The position numbers and the translations under genes were made by a program. Below are positions 6,789 through 12,014 of a stretch of 13,840 nucleotides of DNA, in pieces. The notes under the pieces were generated by a model, which made no database searches, was not told the DNA's origin, and saw only the letters and a list, made by a program, of their open reading frames with translations. Each line of letters starts with the position of its first letter. Position 1 is the first letter of the stretch. The stretch comes from Desulfobacula sp. GTDB lineage: Bacteria; Desulfobacterota; Desulfobacteria; Desulfobacterales; Desulfobacteraceae. The DNA lies in contig JAQICW010000161.1 in the NCBI GenBank assembly GCA_027858355.1, positions 1-13,840 on the forward strand, given 5' to 3'.

Positions 6789-7220
6789 ATGGGAAAAATT
6801 TTAATCGTATATGCATCAAGGGCAAATGAGACACAAGCAATTGCAGAATTGGTTGCAGAGGGTGTCCGCATCTCAGGACACGATGTTGATGTGAAAAAAA
6901 CAAGCCAGATTAAGAGTGAAGACGATTTAAAAGGATATGATGGATATGCATTTGGGTCTGCAACCTATCATGGTGAAATGATTACATCCATGAAACAGAT
7001 TCTGTTTATAGCAGAAAGAGCCGAGCTTAAAGATAAGCCAGGCGGTGCTTTTGGTGCCTATGGCTGGAGCGGAGAGGCACCTGGAAGGATTTTTGAGACA
7101 ATGGAGCATATTTATGGGATGAAAATGGTGTCGGGCCCTTTGATGCTCAAGGCAAGCTGGATAGGAGGCGGCATCAAGGCTGCCCAGGACTATGGGAAGA
7201 GTATTACAGCAATGATTTAA
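6789..7220 (+). CDS. Flavodoxin-like FMN protein
   Basis: A short-chain flavodoxin-fold protein of 143 residues, expected to carry one FMN and shuttle low-potential electrons in the cytoplasm. The N-terminal beta strand and phosphate loop read KILIVYASRANETQAIAE (the common S-x-T-G-N-T is changed to SRANET). AFGSATYHGEM and AFGAYGWSGEAPG are the two isoalloxazine loops, the second nearly identical to the flavodoxin domain of the diiron oxidoreductase at 9154-10365 (AAFGSYGWSGEAV). AAGGAGG at 6778-6784 is an excellent ribosome binding site for ATG 6789. It lies 14 bp after the FMN dehydrogenase and 10 bp before thioredoxin, so it is a candidate acceptor of electrons from the dehydrogenase. It is not a fragment of the larger protein, because it has its own start and full domain length. 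Confidence 0.92.
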   Translation: MGKILIVYASRANETQAIAELVAEGVRISGHDVDVKKTSQIKSEDDLKGYDGYAFGSATYHGEMITSMKQILFIAERAELKDKPGGAFGAYGWSGEAPGRIFETMEHIYGMKMVSGPLMLKASWIGGGIKAAQDYGKSITAMI

Positions 7221-7230
7221 GGATATCATC

Positions 7231-7677
7231 ATGAATGATAACAGCTTGATACTGGCCTGTTCAAAATGCAAAACAAAAAACAGGGTGCCAATATCGCGGA
7301 TAGATGAAAGCCCAAAATGTGGGAAATGCAATAAAGTATTGCCGATGGAAATATTAAGCCAGCCAGTCAATGTCTCAGACAATAACTTTGACAGGGAAGT
7401 GTTGGGTTCAATACTTCCCGTGCTGGTGGATTGCTGGGCACCCTGGTGCGGTCCCTGCCGGGCGGTTGGGCCGGTTTTAGATGAACTTGCCCAAAAATAC
7501 AGGGCCCGGTTAAAAATTGCCAAACTCAACGTGGATGAAAACCCAGGGATTGGATCGAGATATTCCATCTCAAGCATTCCAACCATGTTCCTGGTAAAAA
7601 ATGGCCGAATCATTGATACCTTGATGGGTGCTTTGCCAAAAGAACAATTGGAATCACAGATTGCAAGAATTCTTTGA
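7231..7677 (+). CDS. trxC: Thioredoxin with N-terminal zinc ribbon (thioredoxin 2 type)
   Basis: A cytoplasmic protein-disulfide reductant of 148 residues. Residues 8-33 form a zinc ribbon with CSKC (Cys10, Cys13) and CGKC (Cys30, Cys33), the arrangement seen in E. coli thioredoxin 2. The thioredoxin domain follows, with VDCWAPWCGPCRAVGPVL (active-site Cys73 and Cys76), KLNVDENPGIGSRYSISSIPTMFLVKNG (cis-proline in SIPT) and the terminal helix. The zinc ribbon of thioredoxin 2 is reported to be redox-sensitive, which would suit oxidative stress. It is the third gene of the operon, overlapping its ribosome binding site with the flavodoxin stop. No thioredoxin reductase of the NADPH type is present; the ferredoxin:thioredoxin reductase encoded in the divergent operon is the nearest possible reductant, which is inference. 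Confidence 0.94.
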   Translation: MNDNSLILACSKCKTKNRVPISRIDESPKCGKCNKVLPMEILSQPVNVSDNNFDREVLGSILPVLVDCWAPWCGPCRAVGPVLDELAQKYRARLKIAKLNVDENPGIGSRYSISSIPTMFLVKNGRIIDTLMGALPKEQLESQIARIL

Positions 7678-7694
7678 TACACAAATGTCTCTGG

Positions 7695-7730
7695 TGCCTT
7701 TTTTTATTATCTGTTGCGATAATCAAGGCA
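7695..7730 (+). other. Interrupted inverted repeat after trxC
   Basis: TGCCTT (7695-7700) and AAGGCA (7725-7730) enclose ATTATC (7706-7711) and GATAAT (7718-7723), with five Ts unpaired on the left and one C on the right. It lies 18 bp after the trxC stop without a following T-run. It could be a weak terminator. It also sits about 83-118 bp upstream of the start predicted from the 7786-7802 promoter, a usual distance for a sigma-54 activator site. Confidence 0.35.
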
Positions 7731-7785
7731 TGGGATTCATTTAACAAACAGGCTTTTTGCAAAGATAGCTCCTGGTTTTGATTGA

Positions 7786-7802
7786 CTGGCATAGTTTTTG
7801 CT
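7786..7802 (+). promoter_or_regulatory. Sigma-54-type promoter upstream of the small ORF and superoxide reductase
   Basis: CTGGCATAGTTTTTGCT matches TGGCAC-N5-TTGCW at 10 of 11 positions with exact GG-N10-GC spacing. The predicted start is near 7813, about 34 bases before ATG 7847. A sigma-70-like reading (TTGATT 7778-7783, 18-bp spacer, TATTAA 7802-7807) overlaps it but fits less well. Confidence 0.6.
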
Positions 7803-7846
7803 ATTAACCTACTATGATATGAAAAAAAATCCAGGAGGGATAAAAA

Positions 7847-8062
7847 ATGACTAAGCCAACACTCAAGGAAAAAAGATACAGAAAAGATGTCCCAATATCC
7901 AATGTTTACTTTGCTTTAAAATCTCAAAATGAAATTTATTATCAAATGGCTTCTATATTCAAACAGGTTGCTGCCAATGATGAAAATAAAATGGCAAAAA
8001 TGATTTTCAACGGATTTTTGACAGATAAGCATCCTAAAATATTTCTGGAAAATTCTTTGTGA
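7847..8062 (+). CDS. Small protein of unknown function, possibly ferritin-like remnant
   Basis: A 71-residue, lysine-rich, soluble protein with no family I can name. AGGAGGG at 7832-7838 is a strong ribosome binding site for ATG 7847, and a good sigma-54-like promoter lies just upstream, so it is probably expressed. Residues about 20-58 (NVYFALKSQNEIYYQMASIF and onward through ANDENKMAKMIF) resemble the first helix pair of rubrerythrins (pattern YFA..., QIA-IF, AENE--HAK-F). The iron-binding Glu-x-x-His would be Glu-x-x-Met here (ENKM), so it could not form a normal diiron site. It lies 74 bp upstream of the superoxide reductase and probably shares its transcript. The ferritin resemblance is weak inference. 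Confidence 0.6.
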   Translation: MTKPTLKEKRYRKDVPISNVYFALKSQNEIYYQMASIFKQVAANDENKMAKMIFNGFLTDKHPKIFLENSL

Positions 8063-8136
8063 ATGACATATAAGGTTTTTAGATTCTAAACTTCATTTTG
8101 ACGATTATAACAATAATATAAAAAAGGAGAGATTTA

Positions 8137-8517
8137 ATGGCTGAAAAACTTGGTATTTATAAATGTAGCAAATGTGGCAATATCGTGCAGGTCCTTCATG
8201 GAGAAAATCCTTTGGTGGTGTGTTGTGGACAAGACATGGATCTTCTGGCTGAAAATAAAGTAGATGCAGCACTGGAAAAACATGTGCCTGTGATTGAAAA
8301 AGTTGATGGGGGATATTTAGTAAAGGTCGGCAGTGTTGCCCATCCCATGGGCGATGCTCACTGGATTGAGTGGATTGAACTTGTTAGTTGTGACGGAAAC
8401 TATGTGCAGAGAATGATGCTGACACCTTCAAGCCAGCCTGAAGCCCAGTTTAAAACAGATTCATCAAATGTCATTGCAAGAGCCTATTGCAATCTCCATG
8501 GTCTTTGGAAATCATAA
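8137..8517 (+). CDS. dfx: Desulfoferrodoxin, 2Fe superoxide reductase
   Basis: Reduces superoxide to hydrogen peroxide without releasing oxygen; a cytoplasmic enzyme typical of anaerobes. At 126 residues it has the full 2Fe form. The N-terminal desulforedoxin domain binds Fe(SCys)4 through Cys10, Cys13, Cys29 and Cys30 (CSKC ... CC). The catalytic domain has Glu47-Lys48-His49 (EKHVPVIE), His69 and His75 (AHPMGDAHWIEW), and Cys118 and His121 (YCNLHGLW), matching the FeHis4Cys site and the lid Glu-Lys pair. Electrons normally come from rubredoxin. AGGAG at 8124-8128 is the ribosome binding site. No separate strong promoter is seen in the 74-bp gap, so transcription from the 7786-7802 promoter is likely. 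A large palindrome follows the stop. Confidence 0.97.
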   Translation: MAEKLGIYKCSKCGNIVQVLHGENPLVVCCGQDMDLLAENKVDAALEKHVPVIEKVDGGYLVKVGSVAHPMGDAHWIEWIELVSCDGNYVQRMMLTPSSQPEAQFKTDSSNVIARAYCNLHGLWKS

Positions 8518-8525
8518 GAAATAAT

Positions 8526-8586
8526 GGGGTCAGGCTTTCCTTATTGTCGTTATTGAGAATAACGACAATAAGGAAAGCCTGGCCCC
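8526..8586. repeat. Large near-perfect palindrome, GGGGTCAGGC-type repeat copy 2
   Basis: Two 29-base arms, 8526-8554 and 8558-8586, pair along their whole length around the 3-base loop GAG, with a single mismatch (T8530 against G8582, a G-U pair in RNA). The outer bases GGGGTCAGGCTT equal those of the 5400-5433 repeat, but the inner stem differs. It starts 8 bp after the superoxide reductase stop and ends 17 bp before the stop of the convergent rubrerythrin-like gene, so it probably acts as a bidirectional terminator or mRNA end whatever its origin. Confidence 0.9.
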
Positions 8587-8603
8587 GTCTGTTTACCGCC
8601 TGT

Positions 8604-9070
8604 TTATTCCATCAATTTTCCTGCAAGAACCCTGATATGGCCCATTTCTTCCTTAATAATATCATTAATCTTTGATTGTCCAAGTTTTGCAGAAACCAGT
8701 TCTTTCATTCCAAGATAAAAGGCAATGGAATCTTTTTCTGCCTGGATAGCTGTGCTCAATATTCCTTTAAAGCTGTTGTCAGGCTGCTCTTTTTCAAAAA
8801 AGACCCGGGTATCAGCAAGCGCTTTCAGGTAAAGGGCATTTTCATCATCAGGATCAAAAGTGGTGGAAAATGCTTCTTCATCTTTTAATTCTTTTTGCAT
8901 ATTGGCAAAGGTTGTTTCATGATTGTCTTCCATCCTGGCCAATTCAAGAAGAAATTGTTTGTGTTCTTCTTTTCCACCTGTTTTGCAGCATCCCGGTAAA
9001 ATATCGCACCATTTTGTTCAATTTTTATAGCAATTTCAAAAATATCATTTGCGTTAAACTCGTTAGCCAT
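8604..9070 (-). pseudogene. Rubrerythrin-like ferritin-family protein, frameshifted
   Basis: A diiron four-helix protein of the rubrerythrin/ferritin-like superfamily, expected to reduce peroxide, without a rubredoxin tail. Translation starts at ATG 9070 (CCGGAGGAAAAG just upstream) and runs through KKNTNN. Near 8952-8956 the reading frame must shift by -1 to continue as FLLELARMEDNHE; without it, translation ends at 8885 after an unrelated tail. Restoring one base in the short A/T run gives about 155 residues with all six expected ligands: Glu18, Glu48 and His51 (MEDNH), Glu112 (IQAEKD), Glu142 and His145 (EEMGH). The intact second half argues for a recent mutation or a sequencing error. The heptamer is not a standard slippery site. 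It lies 83 bp downstream of the oxidoreductase gene and is probably co-transcribed with it. Confidence 0.85.
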
Positions 9071-9084
9071 CTTTTCCTCCGGTT

Positions 9085-9143
9085 AAAATTTTCTCCCGCC
9101 TTGTACTCTGCTCGCAGATGAGCGTATGCTCACAAAAATTTTC
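9085..9143. repeat. Direct repeat AAAATTTTC flanking a small hairpin
   Basis: AAAATTTTC occurs at 9085-9093 and 9135-9143, 50 bp apart. Between them TGAGC and GCTCA (around GTAT, 9119-9132) form a short stem. The block fills most of the gap between the oxidoreductase and rubrerythrin-like genes. The repeats could mark a small insertion or an RNA processing element; they are short and AT-rich, so chance is possible. Confidence 0.35.
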
Positions 9144-9153
9144 AGGTTTTCGT

Positions 9154-10365
9154 TCAACCATTATTTGCGTCAGACAATTTTTGCTTTAATGTTTTAGCTA
9201 TTTTTACACCCAGATCAAAACATTTATTCAGATCATCTTCATCTGGAACATATTGAACTTTAATGCCATCGTCAATAATATCCAGTTTCATTTCAGAAAA
9301 TTTCTTGTTCAGGATCTTTACAGCTTCGCCGCTCCATCCATAAGAACCAAATGCAGCCGCAATTTTATTCTGGGGACGCAGGCCTTTGATATATGTCATG
9401 ACGTCTGCAATAACAGGGAAAATGCCGTTATTGAGAGTCGGAGACCCCACAGCAATTGCCCCGGCGTCAATAATTTCTGTCATAATGTCACTTCTATGCC
9501 ATTTTCTGGTATTCATGAGTCTTACAGCAACATCTTCCGACTCAATGCCACTGGTAATGGATCGGGCCATCTTGGTTGTGCTGTCCCACATGGAGTCAAA
9601 GATGACAACCACCTTTTTTGTCGGCTCCTGCCTGGACCATTTATCATAGAGTTCAATGATTTTGGATGGGTTATCCCTCCAGATAATTCCATGATCCGGG
9701 CAGATCATATTGATCTTCAGATTCATTTCTGCAACATCTTTTAAAAGAGTCTGTACTTTTGGAGAGAAGTGAAGAAGGATATTGGCATAATATTTTCGAG
9801 CGTGCGGGATGATTTTATCACCGATTTCGTCATCAAAGAATTTGTCGCCTGCATAGTGCTGCCCAAAGGCATCACTGGAAAACAGGATGGCATCTTCCAC
9901 AAGATAGGTGAACATACTGTCCGGCCAGTGAAGCATTCTTGTCTCAAGAAAAGAAAATGTTCTGTTCCCGATTTTCAGTTCATCACCACTTCCAACAACC
10001 TGGGAATTAAAGTCCTTGTTATAATGGCTTTTCAGGTTTATCGCCCCCATTTTTGAACAATAGAGGGGTTTGTCTTTCCCGATTATCTGCATCAGTTTGG
10101 GGATGGTTCCGGAGTGGTCCATTTCAGTATGATTACTGATAACGATGTCAATATCTTTTGGGTCAATAATTTTGCTGATATTGGACAAAAATTCATTTGA
10201 AAATTTTTCTTTTACTGTATCAATGAGAACATTTTTTTCGCCAAGTATCAAAAATGCATTATAGGTTGTACCTTCATATGTGGAATAACCATGGAAATCC
10301 CTGATATCCCAGTCACGGCACCCGACAGAATAGATCCCATCCGCTATTTCAATGGGTTTATACAT
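9154..10365 (-). CDS. roo: Rubredoxin:oxygen oxidoreductase (A-type flavodiiron protein)
   Basis: A cytoplasmic enzyme that reduces O2 to water (and, in relatives, NO to N2O) with electrons from rubredoxin. It has 403 residues, the usual length. The beta-lactamase-like domain (about 1-245) carries the diiron ligands His79, Glu81, Asp83 and His84 (HTEMDH), His146 (MLHWPDS), Asp165 (SSDAFG) and His225 (CPDHG), at nearly the same numbers as in Desulfovibrio gigas ROO. The flavodoxin domain (about 250-400) has the FMN loops FDSMWDSTTKMA, VGSPTLNNG and FGSYGWSGEA. GGGAGG just upstream supports ATG 10365. No fused rubredoxin is present, so it needs a separate donor; the rubredoxin-module proteins and flavodoxin nearby are candidates. 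A sigma-54-like promoter lies at 10442-10458. Flavorubredoxin in E. coli is sigma-54/NorR-controlled, a known parallel. Confidence 0.97.
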   Translation of the reverse strand: MYKPIEIADGIYSVGCRDWDIRDFHGYSTYEGTTYNAFLILGEKNVLIDTVKEKFSNEFLSNISKIIDPKDIDIVISNHTEMDHSGTIPKLMQIIGKDKPLYCSKMGAINLKSHYNKDFNSQVVGSGDELKIGNRTFSFLETRMLHWPDSMFTYLVEDAILFSSDAFGQHYAGDKFFDDEIGDKIIPHARKYYANILLHFSPKVQTLLKDVAEMNLKINMICPDHGIIWRDNPSKIIELYDKWSRQEPTKKVVVIFDSMWDSTTKMARSITSGIESEDVAVRLMNTRKWHRSDIMTEIIDAGAIAVGSPTLNNGIFPVIADVMTYIKGLRPQNKIAAAFGSYGWSGEAVKILNKKFSEMKLDIIDDGIKVQYVPDEDDLNKCFDLGVKIAKTLKQKLSDANNG

Positions 10366-10380
10366 TTATTGTTTCCTCCC

Positions 10381-10394
10381 TTAATGACAATCAA
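10381..10394. promoter_or_regulatory. FNR/CRP-like palindromic site near the roo start
   Basis: TTAATGACAATCAA matches TTGAT-N4-ATCAA at nine of ten fixed positions. It lies just upstream of the roo ribosome binding site, inside the leader predicted from the 10442-10458 promoter, where a bound regulator would repress rather than activate. The match is short and in AT-rich DNA. Confidence 0.25.
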
Positions 10395-10441
10395 TCGATT
10401 TAAATTAAGTTACTAAAACTATTTTAATGTTTTCAAATTAA

Positions 10442-10458
10442 TGCAAAGAGTGTGCCTT
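10442..10458 (-). promoter_or_regulatory. Sigma-54-type promoter of roo
   Basis: Read on the minus strand the site is AAGGCACACTCTTTGCA: GGCAC, five bases, TTGCA, with exact GG-N10-GC spacing and 10 of 11 matches to TGGCAC-N5-TTGCW. The predicted start near 10431 gives a leader of about 66 bases. Upstream, GTATAAGATAC (10516-10526, about 85-95 bp before the start) is a symmetrical GT-N7-AC element like those bound by NorR-type activators. Confidence 0.6.
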
Positions 10459-10545
10459 AAAATCTTAAGTTTGTTCTCTTATAAAAAGGGTTTTAACTTG
10501 AGGTTTATTATTATAGTATAAGATACGTAAAATCAATGGAACATT

Positions 10546-10587
10546 TATTGAATTGTGTAAAATATGTATTGAATTGAGTAAAACATG
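10546..10587 (+). repeat. 21-bp imperfect tandem repeat ending in a start codon
   Basis: The unit at 10546-10566 (TATTGAATTGTG...) is repeated at 10567-10587 with 19 of 21 bases identical. The second copy ends in the ATG of the SRPBCC/epimerase gene. It replaces a normal ribosome binding site region and also lies about 115-155 bp upstream of the predicted roo start, so it could be an activator-binding site. Confidence 0.75.
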
Positions 10588-11958
10588 ACTCATAATGTTT
10601 ATATAAAAAAAACAAAAATTATTGCGCCAGTTGAAATGCTTTTTGCCTGGCATGCAAGGGATGGTGCCATATCAAGGCTCACACCGCCATGGGCACCCTT
10701 GAAAATGATTTCCCGTAGCAGCCCTGGGATTCAAAAAGGAGTAAAAGTAGCCTTCCGAATAAGTATTTTTAAGATACCCATGATCTGGGAGGCTGAGCAT
10801 ATAGATTATCAGGAAAACAAAGAGTTTAAAGACCGGCAGGTTAAAGGGCCGTTTTCCAAATGGGAACATACCCACAGGTTTATAGCGGATGGCAAAGAAA
10901 ATTCAATCATGGAAGATAAGGTTGAGTTTGAACTGCCCTTTGGATTTTTAAGCCGGCCGTTTTATGAATTTGCCAGAAAAGAATTTGAGCGAATGTTCAG
11001 CTACAGACACAGGGTGCTCAAATATGATCTTGAACATCATGTGGATACATTTAAAACCAAAAGAATTCTTATTTCCGGTGCCAGTGGAACCATAGGAAGT
11101 ATTTTGGTTCCTTTTTTGCGAACCTGTGGCCATGAGGTGATCCAGCTGAAAAGAAAAAAGAAAAATCTTTTAAAGGATGAATTGTTCTGGGATCCCTATA
11201 ATGGTATTCTTGACCTTGAAAAGGCAGGCCCCCTTGATGCGGTCATCAATTTAAACGGTGTTGATATCTCAAGGGGAAGATGGACTAAAAAGCAAAAAAA
11301 GCAGGTCCTTGACTCCAGAACGATTCCAACCCGGTTGCTTGTGGAGAAAATGAAAGCTCTTGATCATAAGCCCGGGGTCTTTATATCATCTTCTGCAATC
11401 GGCTTTTATGGTGAAAGAGGAGACAAGACCTTAATCGAAACCGCTGATATGGGAAATTGTTTTATTTCCAGGGTTTGCAGACTATGGGAAGATGCCTCCA
11501 TGGATGCTCAAAAGGCAGGGATCAGAACCATTCAGCTCAGGACTGGAGTGGTGCTTACCCCGGCCGGCGGTGCCCTGGCAAGAATGGAACTGCCGTTTAA
11601 AACAGGCTGCGGAGTAAGACTCTCCCATGGCAGACAATATATGAGCTGGATCAGTATGGATGATGTAATATCAGGCATCTTGCACATATTGACCCATGAT
11701 GGGATCAAAGGACCTGTAAACCTTACTGCTCCAAATCCTGTCACCAATAAGGTGTTTTCAAAAACATTGGCAGATGTATTTTCAAGACAAGTATTTTTTG
11801 TAATGCCCAGATTTGTGGCTCTGGCTTTGTGGGGACAAATGGGAAAAGAAACCCTTTTGGCGAGTGCAAAGGTGAGACCTGAAAAGCTTTTGGACAATGG
11901 CTTCAAGTTTCAGCACGAAACGCTTTTTCCTGCGCTTAAAGATATGCTTGGCAGGTAA
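10585..11958 (+). CDS. SRPBCC domain fused to TIGR01777-family NAD(P)-binding epimerase-like protein
   Basis: A 457-residue fusion. Residues 1-145 form an SRPBCC (polyketide cyclase/START-like) ligand-binding domain, with the family opening IIAPVEMLFAWHARDGAISRLTPPW. Residues about 158-400 form an extended SDR Rossmann domain with ISGASGTIG (Gly165, Gly168, Gly171), VINLNGVDIS, SSSAIGFYGERGD (Tyr275), LRTGVVLTPAGGAL and YMSWISMDDVI. The end (PRFVALALWGQMGKETLLASAKVRP ... LLDNGFKF) is the DUF1731 tail. Single-domain relatives include E. coli YfcH; the substrate is unknown for the whole family. This domain order is known in other bacteria. ATG 10585 gives the correct SRPBCC N-terminus, but there is no good Shine-Dalgarno sequence; the upstream bases are a tandem repeat. 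A weak sigma-70-like promoter (TTAACT 10493-10498, TATAAG 10517-10522) is possible. Confidence 0.9.
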   Translation: MTHNVYIKKTKIIAPVEMLFAWHARDGAISRLTPPWAPLKMISRSSPGIQKGVKVAFRISIFKIPMIWEAEHIDYQENKEFKDRQVKGPFSKWEHTHRFIADGKENSIMEDKVEFELPFGFLSRPFYEFARKEFERMFSYRHRVLKYDLEHHVDTFKTKRILISGASGTIGSILVPFLRTCGHEVIQLKRKKKNLLKDELFWDPYNGILDLEKAGPLDAVINLNGVDISRGRWTKKQKKQVLDSRTIPTRLLVEKMKALDHKPGVFISSSAIGFYGERGDKTLIETADMGNCFISRVCRLWEDASMDAQKAGIRTIQLRTGVVLTPAGGALARMELPFKTGCGVRLSHGRQYMSWISMDDVISGILHILTHDGIKGPVNLTAPNPVTNKVFSKTLADVFSRQVFFVMPRFVALALWGQMGKETLLASAKVRPEKLLDNGFKFQHETLFPALKDMLGR

Positions 11959-12014
11959 GGGTTATACTTTAAAAATGAAAAATAATGAAGATTTAGAATA
12001 TAGGCAAACTTAAT

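Noticed and set aside
6927..7682. 251-residue minus-strand reading frame opposite flavodoxin and thioredoxin
   Set aside because: Both plus-strand genes are clear family members with full motifs, and the antisense product resembles nothing known.
7778..7807. Sigma-70 promoter TTGATT-18-TATTAA before the small ORF
   Set aside because: The overlapping -24/-12 element fits a consensus better, with 10 of 11 matches and exact spacing; the sigma-70 reading stays possible but second choice.
5400..8586. The two palindromes as CRISPR or toxin-antitoxin operator repeats
   Set aside because: They are only two copies 3 kb apart with no spacers, cas genes or toxin-antitoxin pairs nearby.
8885..8960. Programmed -1 frameshifting in the rubrerythrin-like gene
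   Set aside because: The junction AAC AAT TTC TTC does not give an X XXY YYZ slippery heptamer in the reading frame, and the product of the unshifted frame ends in an unrelated tail. Mutation or sequencing error is simpler.
9253..9744. 163-residue plus-strand reading frame opposite roo
   Set aside because: It is fully inside the well-supported flavodiiron gene, without motifs or start signals.
10456..10469. CTTAA-AATC-TTAAG inverted repeat in the roo/SRPBCC gap
   Set aside because: Five AT-rich base pairs are expected by chance, and the repeat overlaps the end of the sigma-54-like element without clear meaning.
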